The notes: generated from the letters alone by a model not told the origin. DNA of 64,000 nucleotides from Synechococcus sp. NOUM97013 (GCF_014279815.1 NZ_CP047941.1:558001-622000); one strand, 5' to 3'; shown: positions 27,557 through 36,935, counted from the first letter of the stretch. Translations and numbers: made by a program.

Positions 27557-29056
27557 GTGACGCAGACGCTTCATTCCCTTCTCAAAACGGCCGCGCTCCC
27601 CGTGCCGGAAGGCTTCCCCAACCCGGGGATTGAAGCGATCACCTGCGATTCCCGCAGCGTCGGACCCGGGTGTCTGTTTGTGGGGCTTCCAGGGGAGCGG
27701 GTGGATGGTGGTCAGTTCTGGAAAGCGGCGTTGGAGGCCGGTGCGGCGGCAGCGTTGATCGGCGCCGCAGCCGCTGCTTCCCATCCACCCACCAGTGAAG
27801 ATCCGGTGTTGGTACTTCCGGCACCTGTGGCCCATTGGGCGGGTGAGCTGGCCGCGGCGTTCTGGCAGCAGCCCTCATCGCGGTTGCATCTCATTGGGGT
27901 CACCGGCACCAATGGCAAGACCACCACAACGCATCTAATTGAGCATCTGAGTGCGGAGTGCGGCCGTCCTGCGGCATTGTTCGGCACGTTGGTGAATCGC
28001 TGGCCTGGCCACAGCATCACCTCCACCCACACCACGGCGGTGGCGGACCGATTGCAGGCGCAGCTGGCGGAGGCCCTCGCCGGCGGGACCCAGGTGGCGG
28101 CCATGGAGGTGAGCTCCCATGCCCTGGATCAGCGACGGGTGGCGGGATGCCGGTTTGCTGGGGCCGTCTTCACCAACCTCACCCAGGACCACCTCGACTA
28201 TCACCCGTCGATGGAGGACTACTTCGAAGCCAAAGCGCGTCTGTTCGCGGAGCCTTTTCTTGTGGGGGACGGCCCAAGTGCCGTGGTGAATGTGGATGAT
28301 CCCTGGGGACGTCGACTGGCGGATCGGTTGGGCGAACGCGCTTGGCGATGCAGCCTTGAGCAGGAGGCAGATCTGTGCATGCGCGATCTGGAGATGACCT
28401 CCGCGGGTGTGCAGGGCTTGTTGATCACACCCAAGGGAGATGCCCGCTTTCATTCGCCTTTGGTGGGACGTTTCAACCTGATGAATGTGATGCAGGCCGT
28501 GGGCGCGTTGCTTCAGCAGGGATTGCCCCTACCGCTGCTGCTCGAGGCCTTGCCCAAATTCCGTGGGGTTCCAGGACGGATGGAACGCGTGATGCCCTCG
28601 GCCCCCACCGCAGAGCAACGCCCTTCTGTGCTTGTGGATTACGCCCATACGCCCGATGGATTGCGCAGCGCTCTGGAGGCTTGTCGCCCCTTTGCCGACG
28701 GGCGTTTGATTTGCGTGTTCGGATGCGGTGGTGATCGCGACCGGGGCAAACGCCCTCAGATGGCCGCGATTGCAGCGGAGCTGGCCGATGCCGTGGTGGT
28801 GACCTCCGATAACCCTCGAACGGAAGATCCTGAACAGATCCTCATGGATGTGGTGCAGGGTCTGCCGTCCGATGCTGAGCGTGTGGTGGAAGCCGATCGC
28901 GCCGTGGCGATCGCTCAGGCGATCGCGGCATCCGAGCCCGGTGATCTGGTGTTGATTGCCGGGAAGGGGCATGAGGACTACCAGATCCTCGGCACCGAAA
29001 AGGTGCATTTCGACGATCGAGAAGAGGCGGAAAAAGCGCTGCGCCGCTTGGGTTGA
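27557..29056 (+). CDS. murE: UDP-MurNAc-L-Ala-D-Glu:meso-diaminopimelate ligase
   Basis: Adds meso-diaminopimelate to the peptidoglycan precursor. The 499-residue protein has [19 protein letters not shown], the ATP loop [14 protein letters not shown], the carbamylated-lysine region [19 protein letters not shown], and the DNPRTEDP motif, whose DNPR-E pattern marks diaminopimelate rather than lysine specificity. I use the GTG at 27557. The nearby TTG codons at 27551 and 27554 are alternatives. Confidence 0.95.
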   Translation: MTQTLHSLLKTAALPVPEGFPNPGIEAITCDSRSVGPGCLFVGLPGERVDGGQFWKAALEAGAAAALIGAAAAASHPPTSEDPVLVLPAPVAHWAGELAAAFWQQPSSRLHLIGVTGTNGKTTTTHLIEHLSAECGRPAALFGTLVNRWPGHSITSTHTTAVADRLQAQLAEALAGGTQVAAMEVSSHALDQRRVAGCRFAGAVFTNLTQDHLDYHPSMEDYFEAKARLFAEPFLVGDGPSAVVNVDDPWGRRLADRLGERAWRCSLEQEADLCMRDLEMTSAGVQGLLITPKGDARFHSPLVGRFNLMNVMQAVGALLQQGLPLPLLLEALPKFRGVPGRMERVMPSAPTAEQRPSVLVDYAHTPDGLRSALEACRPFADGRLICVFGCGGDRDRGKRPQMAAIAAELADAVVVTSDNPRTEDPEQILMDVVQGLPSDAERVVEADRAVAIAQAIAASEPGDLVLIAGKGHEDYQILGTEKVHFDDREEAEKALRRLG

Positions 29057-29086
29057 TCAACAGGCTGTCAATCAGCAGTCTGTCAA

Positions 29087-30307
29087 TCAAGAGGCGGTGG
29101 CTTCTTGGTTCAGCGCGTGGGTGAGACGTTCGAGCTCATCCACCGTGGTGCAGATGTGTGTGCAGGCGCGCAGACAGGAGGGATCCGCCAGATCGCGGAT
29201 CCACAGCTGTTGCGTTCCAAGCCGTTGCACCACTGTGGCGGGATCGCGCTGCGTTGCTCCCTGGCCGATCTGAAAGCTCACCAGACCGGCCGGTGGTGGT
29301 CCATCCAGCAACGGCGTCACCCCCGGGAGGGTATTGAGCTTGTTCCAGAGCGAGGCGCTCACCGATGTGATCCGTTCCAGTCGCTCCTCCGCAGATCCCT
29401 CTTGGTCGAGCAACTCCAGGGAACGGCGCAGCCCGGCCATGAGCGGAACGCAGCTGGTGGCCACTTCAAAACGGCGGCTGTCGTGATGGAACGGATCGGG
29501 GTCACCGGCAATCGCTCGGCTCTCGTCTTGAAGGCTGCGCCAGCCGATGATCGTGGGGTTGGCTTCGCTCAGCACGCGTTCAGACAGGGCCAGGCCGCCC
29601 AGACCCTCAGGACCACAGGCCCATTTGTGGCCGGTGAAGGCATAGATGTCTGCGGCTGAAGCGGCGTCAGAGACGGGAATCTGACCCACGCTCTGGGCCG
29701 CATCCACCAGCAGGTAGGGGTGAGCAGGGTGTTGCGTCAACCGTTCGGCCACGGCTCGAATCGGCATCACTTGGCCTGTGTTCCAGAGCAGATGGGACAG
29801 CACCACCAAGCGAGTCTTTGGGCTGAGGTGTTCCTCCAGGCTGCTCAGCAGGGCCTGATCGGTCTGCTGCTGCCCGTCGCGACCAGCGCGCAGTTGTTTC
29901 ACCGGCAGAGTTGCAAGCGTGAGTCGCAGGCGCCGGGCGAATTCGTGGCAGGCGCTCACCACCCCGGGGTGCTCACAGTCACTGATCAGGATCTGATCGC
30001 CCTCGTTGAGGGGCAGTCCCCAGAGCGGCAACACGCAGCCGGTGGTGACGTTTTCGCTGAGGGCCAGTCGATGGGGCGGGACCCCGCAGATTCGAGCGAG
30101 CTGGCCGCGCGTGCTGTTGACCTCCTTGCTGATGTAGGGCCAGATCTCTGCTGTGAACGGTCCCAGTTCCTGGATGCGTTTCCAGCTGGTTGTGATCGCT
30201 TCCAGTGAGGGTGTCGGCAGAGGACCCTGACCGCCGTAGTTGAAGTAGGTCTTGTTGGCCAGGGCAGGGCAGAGGTCGCGCATGGACACGGCAATGGCGT
30301 GAGCCAA
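29087..30307 (-). CDS. Class V aminotransferase-fold PLP enzyme, probable cysteine/cystine C-S lyase
   Basis: A 406-residue NifS-like PLP enzyme with the lysine in YAFTGHKWACGPEGLGGL and the N-terminal LANKTYFNYGGQGPLPTPSL. The closest characterised relative I recall is the cyanobacterial C-DES/cystine lyase that releases persulfide for Fe-S assembly. It lacks the long Cys loop of group I desulfurases. It is convergent with murE. The GAF-domain relic lies upstream of it. The start could also be the ATG at 30283. Substrate specificity is inference. Confidence 0.83.
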   Translation of the reverse strand: MAHAIAVSMRDLCPALANKTYFNYGGQGPLPTPSLEAITTSWKRIQELGPFTAEIWPYISKEVNSTRGQLARICGVPPHRLALSENVTTGCVLPLWGLPLNEGDQILISDCEHPGVVSACHEFARRLRLTLATLPVKQLRAGRDGQQQTDQALLSSLEEHLSPKTRLVVLSHLLWNTGQVMPIRAVAERLTQHPAHPYLLVDAAQSVGQIPVSDAASAADIYAFTGHKWACGPEGLGGLALSERVLSEANPTIIGWRSLQDESRAIAGDPDPFHHDSRRFEVATSCVPLMAGLRRSLELLDQEGSAEERLERITSVSASLWNKLNTLPGVTPLLDGPPPAGLVSFQIGQGATQRDPATVVQRLGTQQLWIRDLADPSCLRACTHICTTVDELERLTHALNQEATAS

Positions 30308-30347
30308 AGGATGGGTGCCACCACGTTGGCAGTGACTTCATTGGCCT

Positions 30348-30690
30348 TCAGGGTCTTTGCTTCTTGGTCAACGACTCAGCCCTACTTTTTTCTGGTCTGT
30401 TTTTAGCTGTGCGTTCCATCTGCCATCCCGACCACCGTCGCCATTCGATTTCCGCTGCCGTCAGGAATTGATGGTGATTGATGTCGGTTTCGCTGGCTTC
30501 AAGGCCCACCTTCGATTTGAACCACTGACTCTTCCACCAGAGAGATCAGGGCAATCGGTGACTGGCAGATCTCTGGTGCCATCCGAGTGATGTTGTGAAA
30601 GCCTTTCCCAGGCTTTGTTCCCAGAATCCGATAGTCACTCAGGGACCTCAGCCTGGCTGCTTCGCTGATTGGCCTGAGCGCTGCCTGCAT
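30348..30690 (-). pseudogene. Frameshifted, truncated GAF-domain protein relic
   Basis: Reading from the ATG at 30690 gives an N-terminus typical of GAF sensor proteins: SEAARLRSLSDYRILGT, then FHNITRMAPEICQSPIALIS and LVEES. At about 30528 the frame shifts by one base: the continuing frame from 30527 reads QWFKSKVGLEASETD, the expected next GAF strand (compare the familiar RQWFKSRVGL pattern), and runs to a TGA at 30348 without further recognisable domain. So the gene has a frameshift and has lost its C-terminal part, probably a GGDEF or kinase output domain. Confidence 0.72.
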
Positions 30691-30874
30691 CGGCTTGCCT
30701 CGCTAGGCATGCCAATGATCTAATGAATGATTTTTTTGGTTTCCTGTCAATGTGCAGTGCGAAAATTGCTTGATTGATTTTAATTTTCTGGATTAATTAA
30801 ATTTGCACGCCCTCATGGTGTGGGATTCATTCCGCTGGCCATGCTTGAGCGCGTAAGGGCGCGAACACTCGCTT
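30691..30874 (+). promoter_or_regulatory. AT-rich upstream region with a sigma70-like promoter
   Basis: Gene-free stretch before the second DUF4079 gene, markedly AT-richer than the surroundings from 30715 to 30805. TTGATT at 30770-30775 and TTAATT at 30793-30798 are separated by 17 bp, a plausible -35/-10 pair pointing at the gene starting at 30875. No tRNA-like fold or strong hairpin was seen here. Confidence 0.3.
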
Positions 30875-31561
30875 GTGACCATCACTGATTGGCTCTGGAT
30901 TCTTCATCCCGCCCTTGCGGTTGTTCTGATTTATCCCCTCATCGGGATGGTGGTGCGTCTTGCCTGGCAGACCCGTCAGAGGCGCGTCGCCAAGGTGAAA
31001 CATCCACCGGTGGTGGGCCGCGATCACAGTGATCTGGGCCGTTGGCTCGCGGGGGGTGTCGTGCTCCTGGTGCTGATCGCCTTGACCGTGGTCATCGCCA
31101 CCAAGGCGCCACCAGCTGATTTCTCTGGCGGCGCTGGTCGTGCCATCCAGCTGCTCATCGTGCTGCTGGGGACGGGGGTGAGCCTTTTTGCTCTTTGGCG
31201 ATGCAAGGCGGCAGCCCTGCGCCTCAGCTTCAGCTTGATCACCTGGATTGGCGTGCTCACGCTCGGAGCCCAACCGGAGGTGTGGCGACTTTCGGATGAT
31301 CCCCTCTCGCCTGCGTTCTGGCAGTCCCACTACTGGGCTGGCGTTGCCGTTACCGGTCTGATGCTGTTTTCTTTGGGGGCCCGGCCTGAGATCCTGCGGG
31401 ATCTTCGCCTGCGCCGATTGCATGTCACGGCCTCGGTGCTGGCGGCGCTGCTTTTTGTGATGCAGGGCATCACCGGCACGAGAGATCTGCTGGAGATTCC
31501 CTTGAGTTGGCAAAAACCAGCGGTGTACGCCTGCGACTTTGATCAGCAGCGTTGTCCTTGA
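30875..31561 (+). CDS. DUF4079-family membrane protein (second copy)
   Basis: A 228-residue membrane protein, paralogous to the gene at 619: same N-terminal HPALAVVLIYPLIGMVVRL, LGRWLAGG, QSHYWAGVAV and RRLHVTASVLAALL blocks and the TGTRDLL near the end. It carries an extra C-terminal stretch after this point (EIPLSWQKPAVYACDF...). Exactly there lies one copy of the 21-bp direct repeat that reappears at 33636. Start is GTG at 30875. Function unknown. Confidence 0.75.
   Translation: MTITDWLWILHPALAVVLIYPLIGMVVRLAWQTRQRRVAKVKHPPVVGRDHSDLGRWLAGGVVLLVLIALTVVIATKAPPADFSGGAGRAIQLLIVLLGTGVSLFALWRCKAAALRLSFSLITWIGVLTLGAQPEVWRLSDDPLSPAFWQSHYWAGVAVTGLMLFSLGARPEILRDLRLRRLHVTASVLAALLFVMQGITGTRDLLEIPLSWQKPAVYACDFDQQRCP
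31486..31506. repeat. 21-bp direct repeat, copy 1
   Basis: Exact match over 21 bases to 33636-33656 in the same orientation; core TGCTGGAGATTCCCTTGAG. This copy lies in the 3' end of the second DUF4079 gene. Together the copies flank the BcsA-like glycosyltransferase gene. Confidence 0.85.
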
Positions 31562-31589
31562 GCCGAGCCCCCAAGGTGCTGCTCTGCAT

Positions 31590-33572
31590 TCAGGAACGAC
31601 GTGGCACAAGGGAACGGTCGAACGCTTGAGGATCTGAGCCGCCGAAGAGCAACCGTTTCAGCAGCATCAGCAGCCCCAACACTTCTTGTCGGGGCCTCCG
31701 GTCCGGCCAGATCCCATCGCTGCAGAACAACCAGTGGATCAGGCTGTGCTGCTGTCGTCTGTTGAGCTCTCCCCAGTCCAGGGCTGCCCGACGCTCTTGG
31801 ATCTTGAGCAGCTCGACCGGCAGAGGTGGAACGATCGTTGTCCACTGCAGCTGGCTGCTAGCCACAATCGGCGGGACCTTCGTGGCGAAGGCCAGCTCCA
31901 CACCGCTTTCACTGATGGCGGTGATCCGACAGGGATGGCTATGGCCCCCGGCATCGGTCACGTTCGCGGCGTGATCAAGGCTGAGCCAGGGTGAGGGATC
32001 GCTCTGGGGAGGGTTCCAGCAGGCGCGAAGAGCGACGAGAGTTCCCAACAAATTCAGTCCTGCCCAGACCAGCCCCAGCTGAAGTGCCCCCAGTTCGCCC
32101 CAGCCCTGCAGCATCAGCTGATGCACGAGCTCCAGCAGATTCGCCAGGTTGAACAGGCTGAGCACGATCAGGGGAAGCGCCAACAACCACGACCAGCCGC
32201 CCCGGGAACGCTGGCGATGCTTGGGGGTGACCTGGAATCCAACGGAGGAACCGAGGACTTGGCAGATCAGGCTCACCACCAGCGGAACGGTGAGCACCCA
32301 GCCGGTTAGTTCGGTCAGCAGGGCTGAGCGGCTGTTGCGGTTCAGCCAGCCGATGCTGAGCAGCACCGTTCCCCACAGCGGCAGCATCAACTCGATGATG
32401 GCTCGCTGATCCAGCAGGATTGGTGCAATGCCGACCAGCCCGTAGCTCAGCGGCATCAGCATCAGCACCAACCTCGGCAGGTTGTTCAGCCAATGGATGA
32501 CGCCCTCCAGGTAGGCCAATCTCTGGCCGGGGCTGAGGCCACAAGCCCGTAGCGGGCCATGGGGTAGTCCCAGGCTTTGCAGCGTGCCGTTGGCCCAGCG
32601 TTGGCGCTGTCGCACAAAATCCTCCATGGACTCTGCGGCCAGTCCGGCACTGAGCTTCTGCTGGAGGTACAGCAGCTTCCAGCCCTGTGCACGCAGGGCA
32701 ATGCCGGTGACGTAGTCCTCCGATAAGGCACCCTCGACGAAGCCGCCGATTTCATCCAGGGCGCGCCGTCGCACCACGAAGGCTGTGCCGGCGCAGACCA
32801 CGGCCCCCCAGCCGTCCCGTACCGGTTCGATCCAGCGATAGAAGCTCTCCTCATCCGGCAGCAGCCACGACTCCATCCGCAGGTTGCGCATGACCGGATC
32901 GGCATTGATGAATGACTGCGGCGTCTGCAGCAGGGCCACATCGGGGTCCAGCAGAAAGCCGATGCTGCGTTCCAGGAATCGGTGCTGGGGGATGAAGTCC
33001 GCATCGAACACCGCCACCAGCTCGCCATGACATTCGCTTAGCCCGGCGTTGAGGTTGCCTGCCTTGGCGTGCAGGCGTTCGGGGCGATGCTGGTAGCGAC
33101 AGCCCAGTCGTTTGGCCAGACGCTTCACCTCCTCACGGCCAGCGTCATCCAAAACCAAGACGCTGGTGTGGGCATAGCTCTGTTGCGTGCAGCCCAGAAG
33201 CGAGCGTTGGAGCACCTCCAGCGGCTCGCCGTAGGTGGGAACAAGGATGTCGACGTGGGGCCTCCACTGCGAGGCCTGCCACGCTTGAAGGCGTGCCTGG
33301 GCTTCCCGACGTCGATCCGGGAAGCGGCGCCAGGCCAGCCATAGCGGCAGCAGACCGGTGATCAGTAGCCAGCTCTCCGCCAGCAGCAACAGGCCGCTGA
33401 GGCCGGTGGAAACCGAGCTTTCGAGATTGAGGCTGGCGGTGCAGCGCCAAGACAGATAACGCAGGGTCAGGACGCTGATCAACAGGATCAGGCTGCGTCG
33501 GGCCCACAGCGGAGACTCCGTTTCCGGCCGCTGGATAAGCGCCAACGGCCAGAGCAGCAGCAGCAGGCTCAC
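31590..33572 (-). CDS. Cellulose-synthase-like family 2 glycosyltransferase (BcsA type)
   Basis: Processive membrane glycosyltransferase likely making a beta-linked exopolysaccharide. Motifs in order: VDILVPTYGEP, LDDAG (first Asp), FDADF (DxD), the acceptor-site SEDYVTG (TED variant) and the product-binding RQRQRWANG. Several membrane segments flank the catalytic domain, and a PilZ-like C-terminal domain (CRITAISESGVELAF) follows, without an obvious RxxxR c-di-GMP motif. I take the GTG at 33572; a longer frame to 33686 crosses the direct repeat and overlaps the upstream gene by 83 bp. No BcsB, endoglucanase or other cellulose partner is present. Confidence 0.86.
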   Translation of the reverse strand: MSLLLLLWPLALIQRPETESPLWARRSLILLISVLTLRYLSWRCTASLNLESSVSTGLSGLLLLAESWLLITGLLPLWLAWRRFPDRRREAQARLQAWQASQWRPHVDILVPTYGEPLEVLQRSLLGCTQQSYAHTSVLVLDDAGREEVKRLAKRLGCRYQHRPERLHAKAGNLNAGLSECHGELVAVFDADFIPQHRFLERSIGFLLDPDVALLQTPQSFINADPVMRNLRMESWLLPDEESFYRWIEPVRDGWGAVVCAGTAFVVRRRALDEIGGFVEGALSEDYVTGIALRAQGWKLLYLQQKLSAGLAAESMEDFVRQRQRWANGTLQSLGLPHGPLRACGLSPGQRLAYLEGVIHWLNNLPRLVLMLMPLSYGLVGIAPILLDQRAIIELMLPLWGTVLLSIGWLNRNSRSALLTELTGWVLTVPLVVSLICQVLGSSVGFQVTPKHRQRSRGGWSWLLALPLIVLSLFNLANLLELVHQLMLQGWGELGALQLGLVWAGLNLLGTLVALRACWNPPQSDPSPWLSLDHAANVTDAGGHSHPCRITAISESGVELAFATKVPPIVASSQLQWTTIVPPLPVELLKIQERRAALDWGELNRRQQHSLIHWLFCSDGIWPDRRPRQEVLGLLMLLKRLLFGGSDPQAFDRSLVPRRS

Positions 33573-33603
33573 TCCACGGCCAGGCGTTAGTTCTTCAGCA
33601 ACG

Positions 33604-33888
33604 CTAAGAGGGGTGCTGGAACGACTGAGGGGGGGTCTGCTGGAGATTCCCTTGAGCCGCTTCGTAGATACGAACGCTGCGCCCATCTCTGAGGGTCACG
33701 CTGGTGCGTTGGTACACCTCAGGCACCTCTTCCCAATCATCCAAGGCTGGCCAACCAAGGTCGGGCACCCAGTACACCTCTCCTTCAATAGACCCGTCCC
33801 CCCTCTGCAGCATCGGATAACTACGGTGTTCGATTTCGACGAAGCCATCAACGATGCCGTCTCGATCGCGTTTGCTGCCCTTCAGCAA
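33604..33888 (-). CDS. Small hypothetical protein, C-terminus altered at a repeat
   Basis: A 94-residue acidic protein. The central part (GSIEGEVYWVPDLGWPALDDWEEVPEVYQRTSVTLRDGRSVRIYEA) looks well structured; quoted pieces such as VYWVPDLGWPALDDW do not match a family I know. Its last ~16 residues (AAQGNLQQTPPQSFQHPS) are encoded across the second copy of the 21-bp repeat and look like accidental coding. The original C-terminus may therefore have been replaced by recombination. Confidence 0.5.
   Translation of the reverse strand: MLKGSKRDRDGIVDGFVEIEHRSYPMLQRGDGSIEGEVYWVPDLGWPALDDWEEVPEVYQRTSVTLRDGRSVRIYEAAQGNLQQTPPQSFQHPS
33636..33656. repeat. 21-bp direct repeat, copy 2
   Basis: Exact match to 31486-31506 in direct orientation, 2,150 bp away. 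This copy lies in the 3' end of the small hypothetical gene and upstream of the chosen glycosyltransferase start. Confidence 0.85.
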
Positions 33889-33938
33889 GTGATGGGCACT
33901 GCCGTTGCTTTTGAGTGATCCGTAGACGAAGAGGCGCT

Positions 33939-34184
33939 TCAGAGCACTTGCACCACTTCGCTCACTTCAGGAATCGCTTCGCGCATCTTGCGCTCGATGC
34001 CCATCTTCAGCGTCATCGTGCTGCTGGGGCAGCTGCCGCAGGCACCCTGCAGGCGCACCTTCACCACCGGTCCGTCGATCTCCACCACTTCCACATTGCC
34101 GCCATCAGCCATCAGGAAGGGGCGCAGCTCATCGAGCACCTTCTCCACATTCTCGCTGGTGAGAGGCATCGTTTCGGTGCTCAT
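33939..34184 (-). CDS. nfu: NifU-type Fe-S scaffold protein (NfuA)
   Basis: An 81-residue NifU C-terminal-domain protein that assembles and delivers 4Fe-4S clusters, notably to photosystem I in cyanobacteria. The cluster-binding CGSC is in [18 protein letters not shown], preceded by [22 protein letters not shown] use the ATG at 34184 ([10 protein letters not shown] is close to the family start); the ATG at 34196 adds four residues. It is divergent from mqo. Confidence 0.93.
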   Translation of the reverse strand: MSTETMPLTSENVEKVLDELRPFLMADGGNVEVVEIDGPVVKVRLQGACGSCPSSTMTLKMGIERKMREAIPEVSEVVQVL

Positions 34185-34272
34185 GGCTGACTTCAATCTC
34201 GATGTAATCCAGCGTAGGCAGCCGTGCGTCCGGGCGGATTCATAGCCTTAGGGCTTAGGACCCGTCGCTGCC

Positions 34273-35754
34273 ATGGACCGTTACGACGCTGTGCTCGTGG
34301 GCGCGGGAATCATGAGTTCCACCCTGGCGTCGTTGCTGCATGCACTCGACCCAGGGCTGCGCCTGCTGCTGGTGGAGCGGCTTGAGGGGCCTGCCTTGGA
34401 AAGCAGTGCGGCCGTGAACAATGCCGGCACCGGCCATGCGGCCAACTGCGAACTCAACTACACGCCGCAACAGCCCGACGGAACGGTGGCCACCGCCAAG
34501 GCGCTCTCCATCAATGCGGCTTTTGAGCGCAGCTTGGAGTTCTGGGCTTCTTTGGCCGAAAAGGGACAGCTGGACCCAGCCAGCTTTCTCCACCAGGTGC
34601 CGCATCTGAGCCTGGTGTGGGGGCAGGACGATGTGGCGTTCCTGCAGCAGCGGCATCGACAACTCAGTCAGCTCCCTGCGTTTTCGGCCATGCAGTGGAG
34701 CGTGGATGCCGCCGAAATTGCCGATTGGATGCCTCTGGTGATGGAGGGGCGCCGGCGCGATCAGCCCGTGGCAGCAACGCGGATTGAACGGGGGGTTGAT
34801 CTGGATTTCGGTTCGCTCACCCGAGCGTTGCTGCAGCCCCTGCAGACCGCCGGTGCGCTGGAGGTGTGTTTCGGCACCAGCGTGCAGGGGCTGAGTCGGT
34901 TGCGCACTCCAGCGATGACCTCCGGCGATTGGCAGTTAGAGCTCAAGGGCCCCACCGGTCGCCGCTCCGTTCAAGCCCCCTTTGTGTTTCTTGGTGCAGG
35001 CGGTGGGGCCTTGCCGCTACTGCAGAGCAGTGGCATTCCGGAGGCGGCTGACTATGCCGGTTTCCCGGTGAGTGGTCAGTGGTTGGTGTGTGGCAAATCG
35101 GCGTTGGTGGAACGGCACCACGCCAAGGTTTATGGCAAGGCGAAGGTCGGTGCCCCGCCGATGTCGGTGCCTCATCTCGACACCCGCTGGATTGATGGTC
35201 AGCGCTCGCTGCTGTTCGGGCCCTATGCGGGATTCAGCAGCAAGTTCCTGAAGACTGGTTCGCTGCTGGATCTGCCTCTTTCGGTGCGTCCCACCAACCT
35301 GCTGCCGATGTTGCAGGTGGGGGTCAACAACCTGCCGCTGGTGAAGTATTTGATCAACCAATTGCGCCAGAGCGAGACGGACCGCATGGAGGCCCTGCGT
35401 GCCTTCCTGCCGGAAGCGCGCGATGAGGATTGGAGCCTGTCCGTGGCCGGTCAGCGGGTGCAGATCATCAAGCGCACCCAAGACGGCGGCAAGCTGCAGA
35501 TGGGCACCGAAGTGGTGACGGCTGCCGATGGATCGTTGGCGGCGTTGCTGGGGGCTTCGCCTGGGGCGAGCACCTCGGTGCGGATCATGCTGGAGGTCTT
35601 GGAACGCTGTTTTTCCTCAGGACTGGCCAGCGATGATTGGCAGCAGCGCCTCCAGGCTCTGATCCCTAGTTATGGACGAGACCTCAACGCTGACGCAGAG
35701 CTGTTGGTCAAGACGCGTCAGCGCAGCGATGCGCTGCTCGGGCTAAGCGTCTGA
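34273..35754 (+). CDS. mqo: Malate:quinone oxidoreductase
   Basis: FAD-dependent membrane-associated oxidation of malate to oxaloacetate with quinone as acceptor. The 493-residue protein starts [19 protein letters not shown] (FAD-binding GxGxxS), then [32 protein letters not shown], whose [11 protein letters not shown] is a family hallmark, and ends with the [10 protein letters not shown] block. Full length for the family. Its stop region overlaps the convergent TVP38-family gene by 12 bp. Confidence 0.95.
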   Translation: MDRYDAVLVGAGIMSSTLASLLHALDPGLRLLLVERLEGPALESSAAVNNAGTGHAANCELNYTPQQPDGTVATAKALSINAAFERSLEFWASLAEKGQLDPASFLHQVPHLSLVWGQDDVAFLQQRHRQLSQLPAFSAMQWSVDAAEIADWMPLVMEGRRRDQPVAATRIERGVDLDFGSLTRALLQPLQTAGALEVCFGTSVQGLSRLRTPAMTSGDWQLELKGPTGRRSVQAPFVFLGAGGGALPLLQSSGIPEAADYAGFPVSGQWLVCGKSALVERHHAKVYGKAKVGAPPMSVPHLDTRWIDGQRSLLFGPYAGFSSKFLKTGSLLDLPLSVRPTNLLPMLQVGVNNLPLVKYLINQLRQSETDRMEALRAFLPEARDEDWSLSVAGQRVQIIKRTQDGGKLQMGTEVVTAADGSLAALLGASPGASTSVRIMLEVLERCFSSGLASDDWQQRLQALIPSYGRDLNADAELLVKTRQRSDALLGLSV

Positions 35755-36396
35755 TTCGGCGTTGTTGCGGGTGCGGCGCTTCACCAGGCCCGCCACCAGG
35801 GCTAGGGCGAACACCCCAAGCACCCCTCCGATCAGCAGTTTCTGGCCGTCCTGGAAGATGCCGGCGCCCAGGGCAACGATCGGGGCCGTGCTCAACAGCA
35901 CGCTCAACAGGAGCGGCACGGCAAAGCCTCGCCAGCGGGTCCCGCTGAGGCCAGCGGCGTAGCTCACGAAATCGAAGAACCCGGTCATCAGCATTCCCGT
36001 CAGCAGGAAGGGATTGCCCTCCAGCTGGTTGCGTCCGAAGTTTTCGATCCTCACCATCGCTTTCTCGCCCACGAGGCGCCGCACCGGTCCTCGGCCATAC
36101 ACCTGTGCGAGCAGGAATGCCGACTGGCAGAAGATCAGGTCGCAGACCACTATCGTGATGAAGCCTGACTGGAAGCCCAGCAACGCTCCGGCCAGCAGCG
36201 AGTAGGCCGTGCTTGGCAGGGCGGGCAGCAGGATGCTGATGCCGCGCAGCACCACGATCCCCAGCGGTGCCCACACCCCCAGCTGCTCCACCTGGGCGCG
36301 GATGGGTTCCAGCCCATGCACATGAATGAGGTGAAGTAACACGGCGAGTGCGGCCACCACGGCCGTGATCAGCAGCAGACGACGCCAACGCTGCAT
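35743..36396 (-). CDS. TVP38/TMEM64-family (DedA-like) membrane protein
   Basis: A 217-residue inner-membrane protein with about five hydrophobic segments. The [24 protein letters not shown] segment and the later [15 protein letters not shown] are typical of the VTT/SNARE-associated domain shared by TVP38 and DedA proteins; these relate to lipid scrambling or envelope homeostasis. Overlaps the mqo end by 12 bp. Substrate unknown. Confidence 0.83.
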   Translation of the reverse strand: MQRWRRLLLITAVVAALAVLLHLIHVHGLEPIRAQVEQLGVWAPLGIVVLRGISILLPALPSTAYSLLAGALLGFQSGFITIVVCDLIFCQSAFLLAQVYGRGPVRRLVGEKAMVRIENFGRNQLEGNPFLLTGMLMTGFFDFVSYAAGLSGTRWRGFAVPLLLSVLLSTAPIVALGAGIFQDGQKLLIGGVLGVFALALVAGLVKRRTRNNAESDA

Positions 36397-36449
36397 GGGG
36401 GTGTTACGTCAAAACTGTTGCTGAGGCTCCCATGGAACGGGGGCCTGAT

Positions 36450-36785
36450 TCAGCCGTTCTTCATCGAACCCGACAGATTCACGATCACCACTCCAGCGGT
36501 GATCAGTCCCATGCCCATCAGTTGTGCTGGGCTTGGCATCTGGTCGTAGGCCAGCATCCCGATCAACACAATGGCCACGATGCCGATGCCACTCCAGAGG
36601 GCATAGGTGAGCCCAATCGGCAGCACTTGCACCACCCGCGACATCAAGGTCATGGAGATGCCATAGGCCGCCAGCACCACGATGGTTGGGCCCGGACGGC
36701 TGAATCCCTCCGACAGCTTCAGGCAGGAGGTGCCCACCACTTCGGCGCTGATCGCCAGCAGAAGCAGCAGCCAGGGGGATGGCAT
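36450..36785 (-). CDS. Small multidrug resistance family transporter
   Basis: A 111-residue protein with four membrane helices, the normal SMR size. It has the essential membrane-embedded glutamate (E15 in LLLLAISAEVVGTSCLKLSEGF) and the LTYALWSGIGIV motif of helix 3. Members act as dual-topology dimers that export cationic compounds or guanidinium. It lies between the TVP38 gene (same strand) and the sulfatase (opposite strand). Confidence 0.88.
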   Translation of the reverse strand: MPSPWLLLLLAISAEVVGTSCLKLSEGFSRPGPTIVVLAAYGISMTLMSRVVQVLPIGLTYALWSGIGIVAIVLIGMLAYDQMPSPAQLMGMGLITAGVVIVNLSGSMKNG

Positions 36786-36935
36786 GGCGCTTGATCGAAA
36801 TCAGGCTCTATTCAAAGTGAGCAGTTGTTGCGCTCCGCTGAATCCAACACTCTTTTCGTTCGGTGACCAGGAGCGAGAGTTCGTGATTGACAGTTGTTCT
36901 GAGATGTCTAGGTTTTTTGTAGATGATTGACCGTG

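Noticed and set aside
29065-29089. Direct repeat CTGTCAATCA twice, 15 bp apart, after murE
   Set aside because: Only two 10-bp copies at the end of two convergent genes; looks like a small local duplication, not a CRISPR or attachment site.
30510-30545. A GGTTCAAATC-like stretch on the minus strand resembling a tRNA T-loop
   Set aside because: The flanking bases do not form the 5-bp T stem and no anticodon or acceptor arm can be drawn. In frame it encodes the WFKS part of the GAF relic.
30357-30590. Open frame of 77 codons on the plus strand
   Set aside because: It is antisense to the GAF relic, has no family likeness and a composition unlike the neighbouring genes.
36432-36794. 120-codon plus-strand frame opposite the SMR transporter
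   Set aside because: His/Gln-rich shadow of the transporter gene, whose four-helix SMR pattern and Glu15 are clear.
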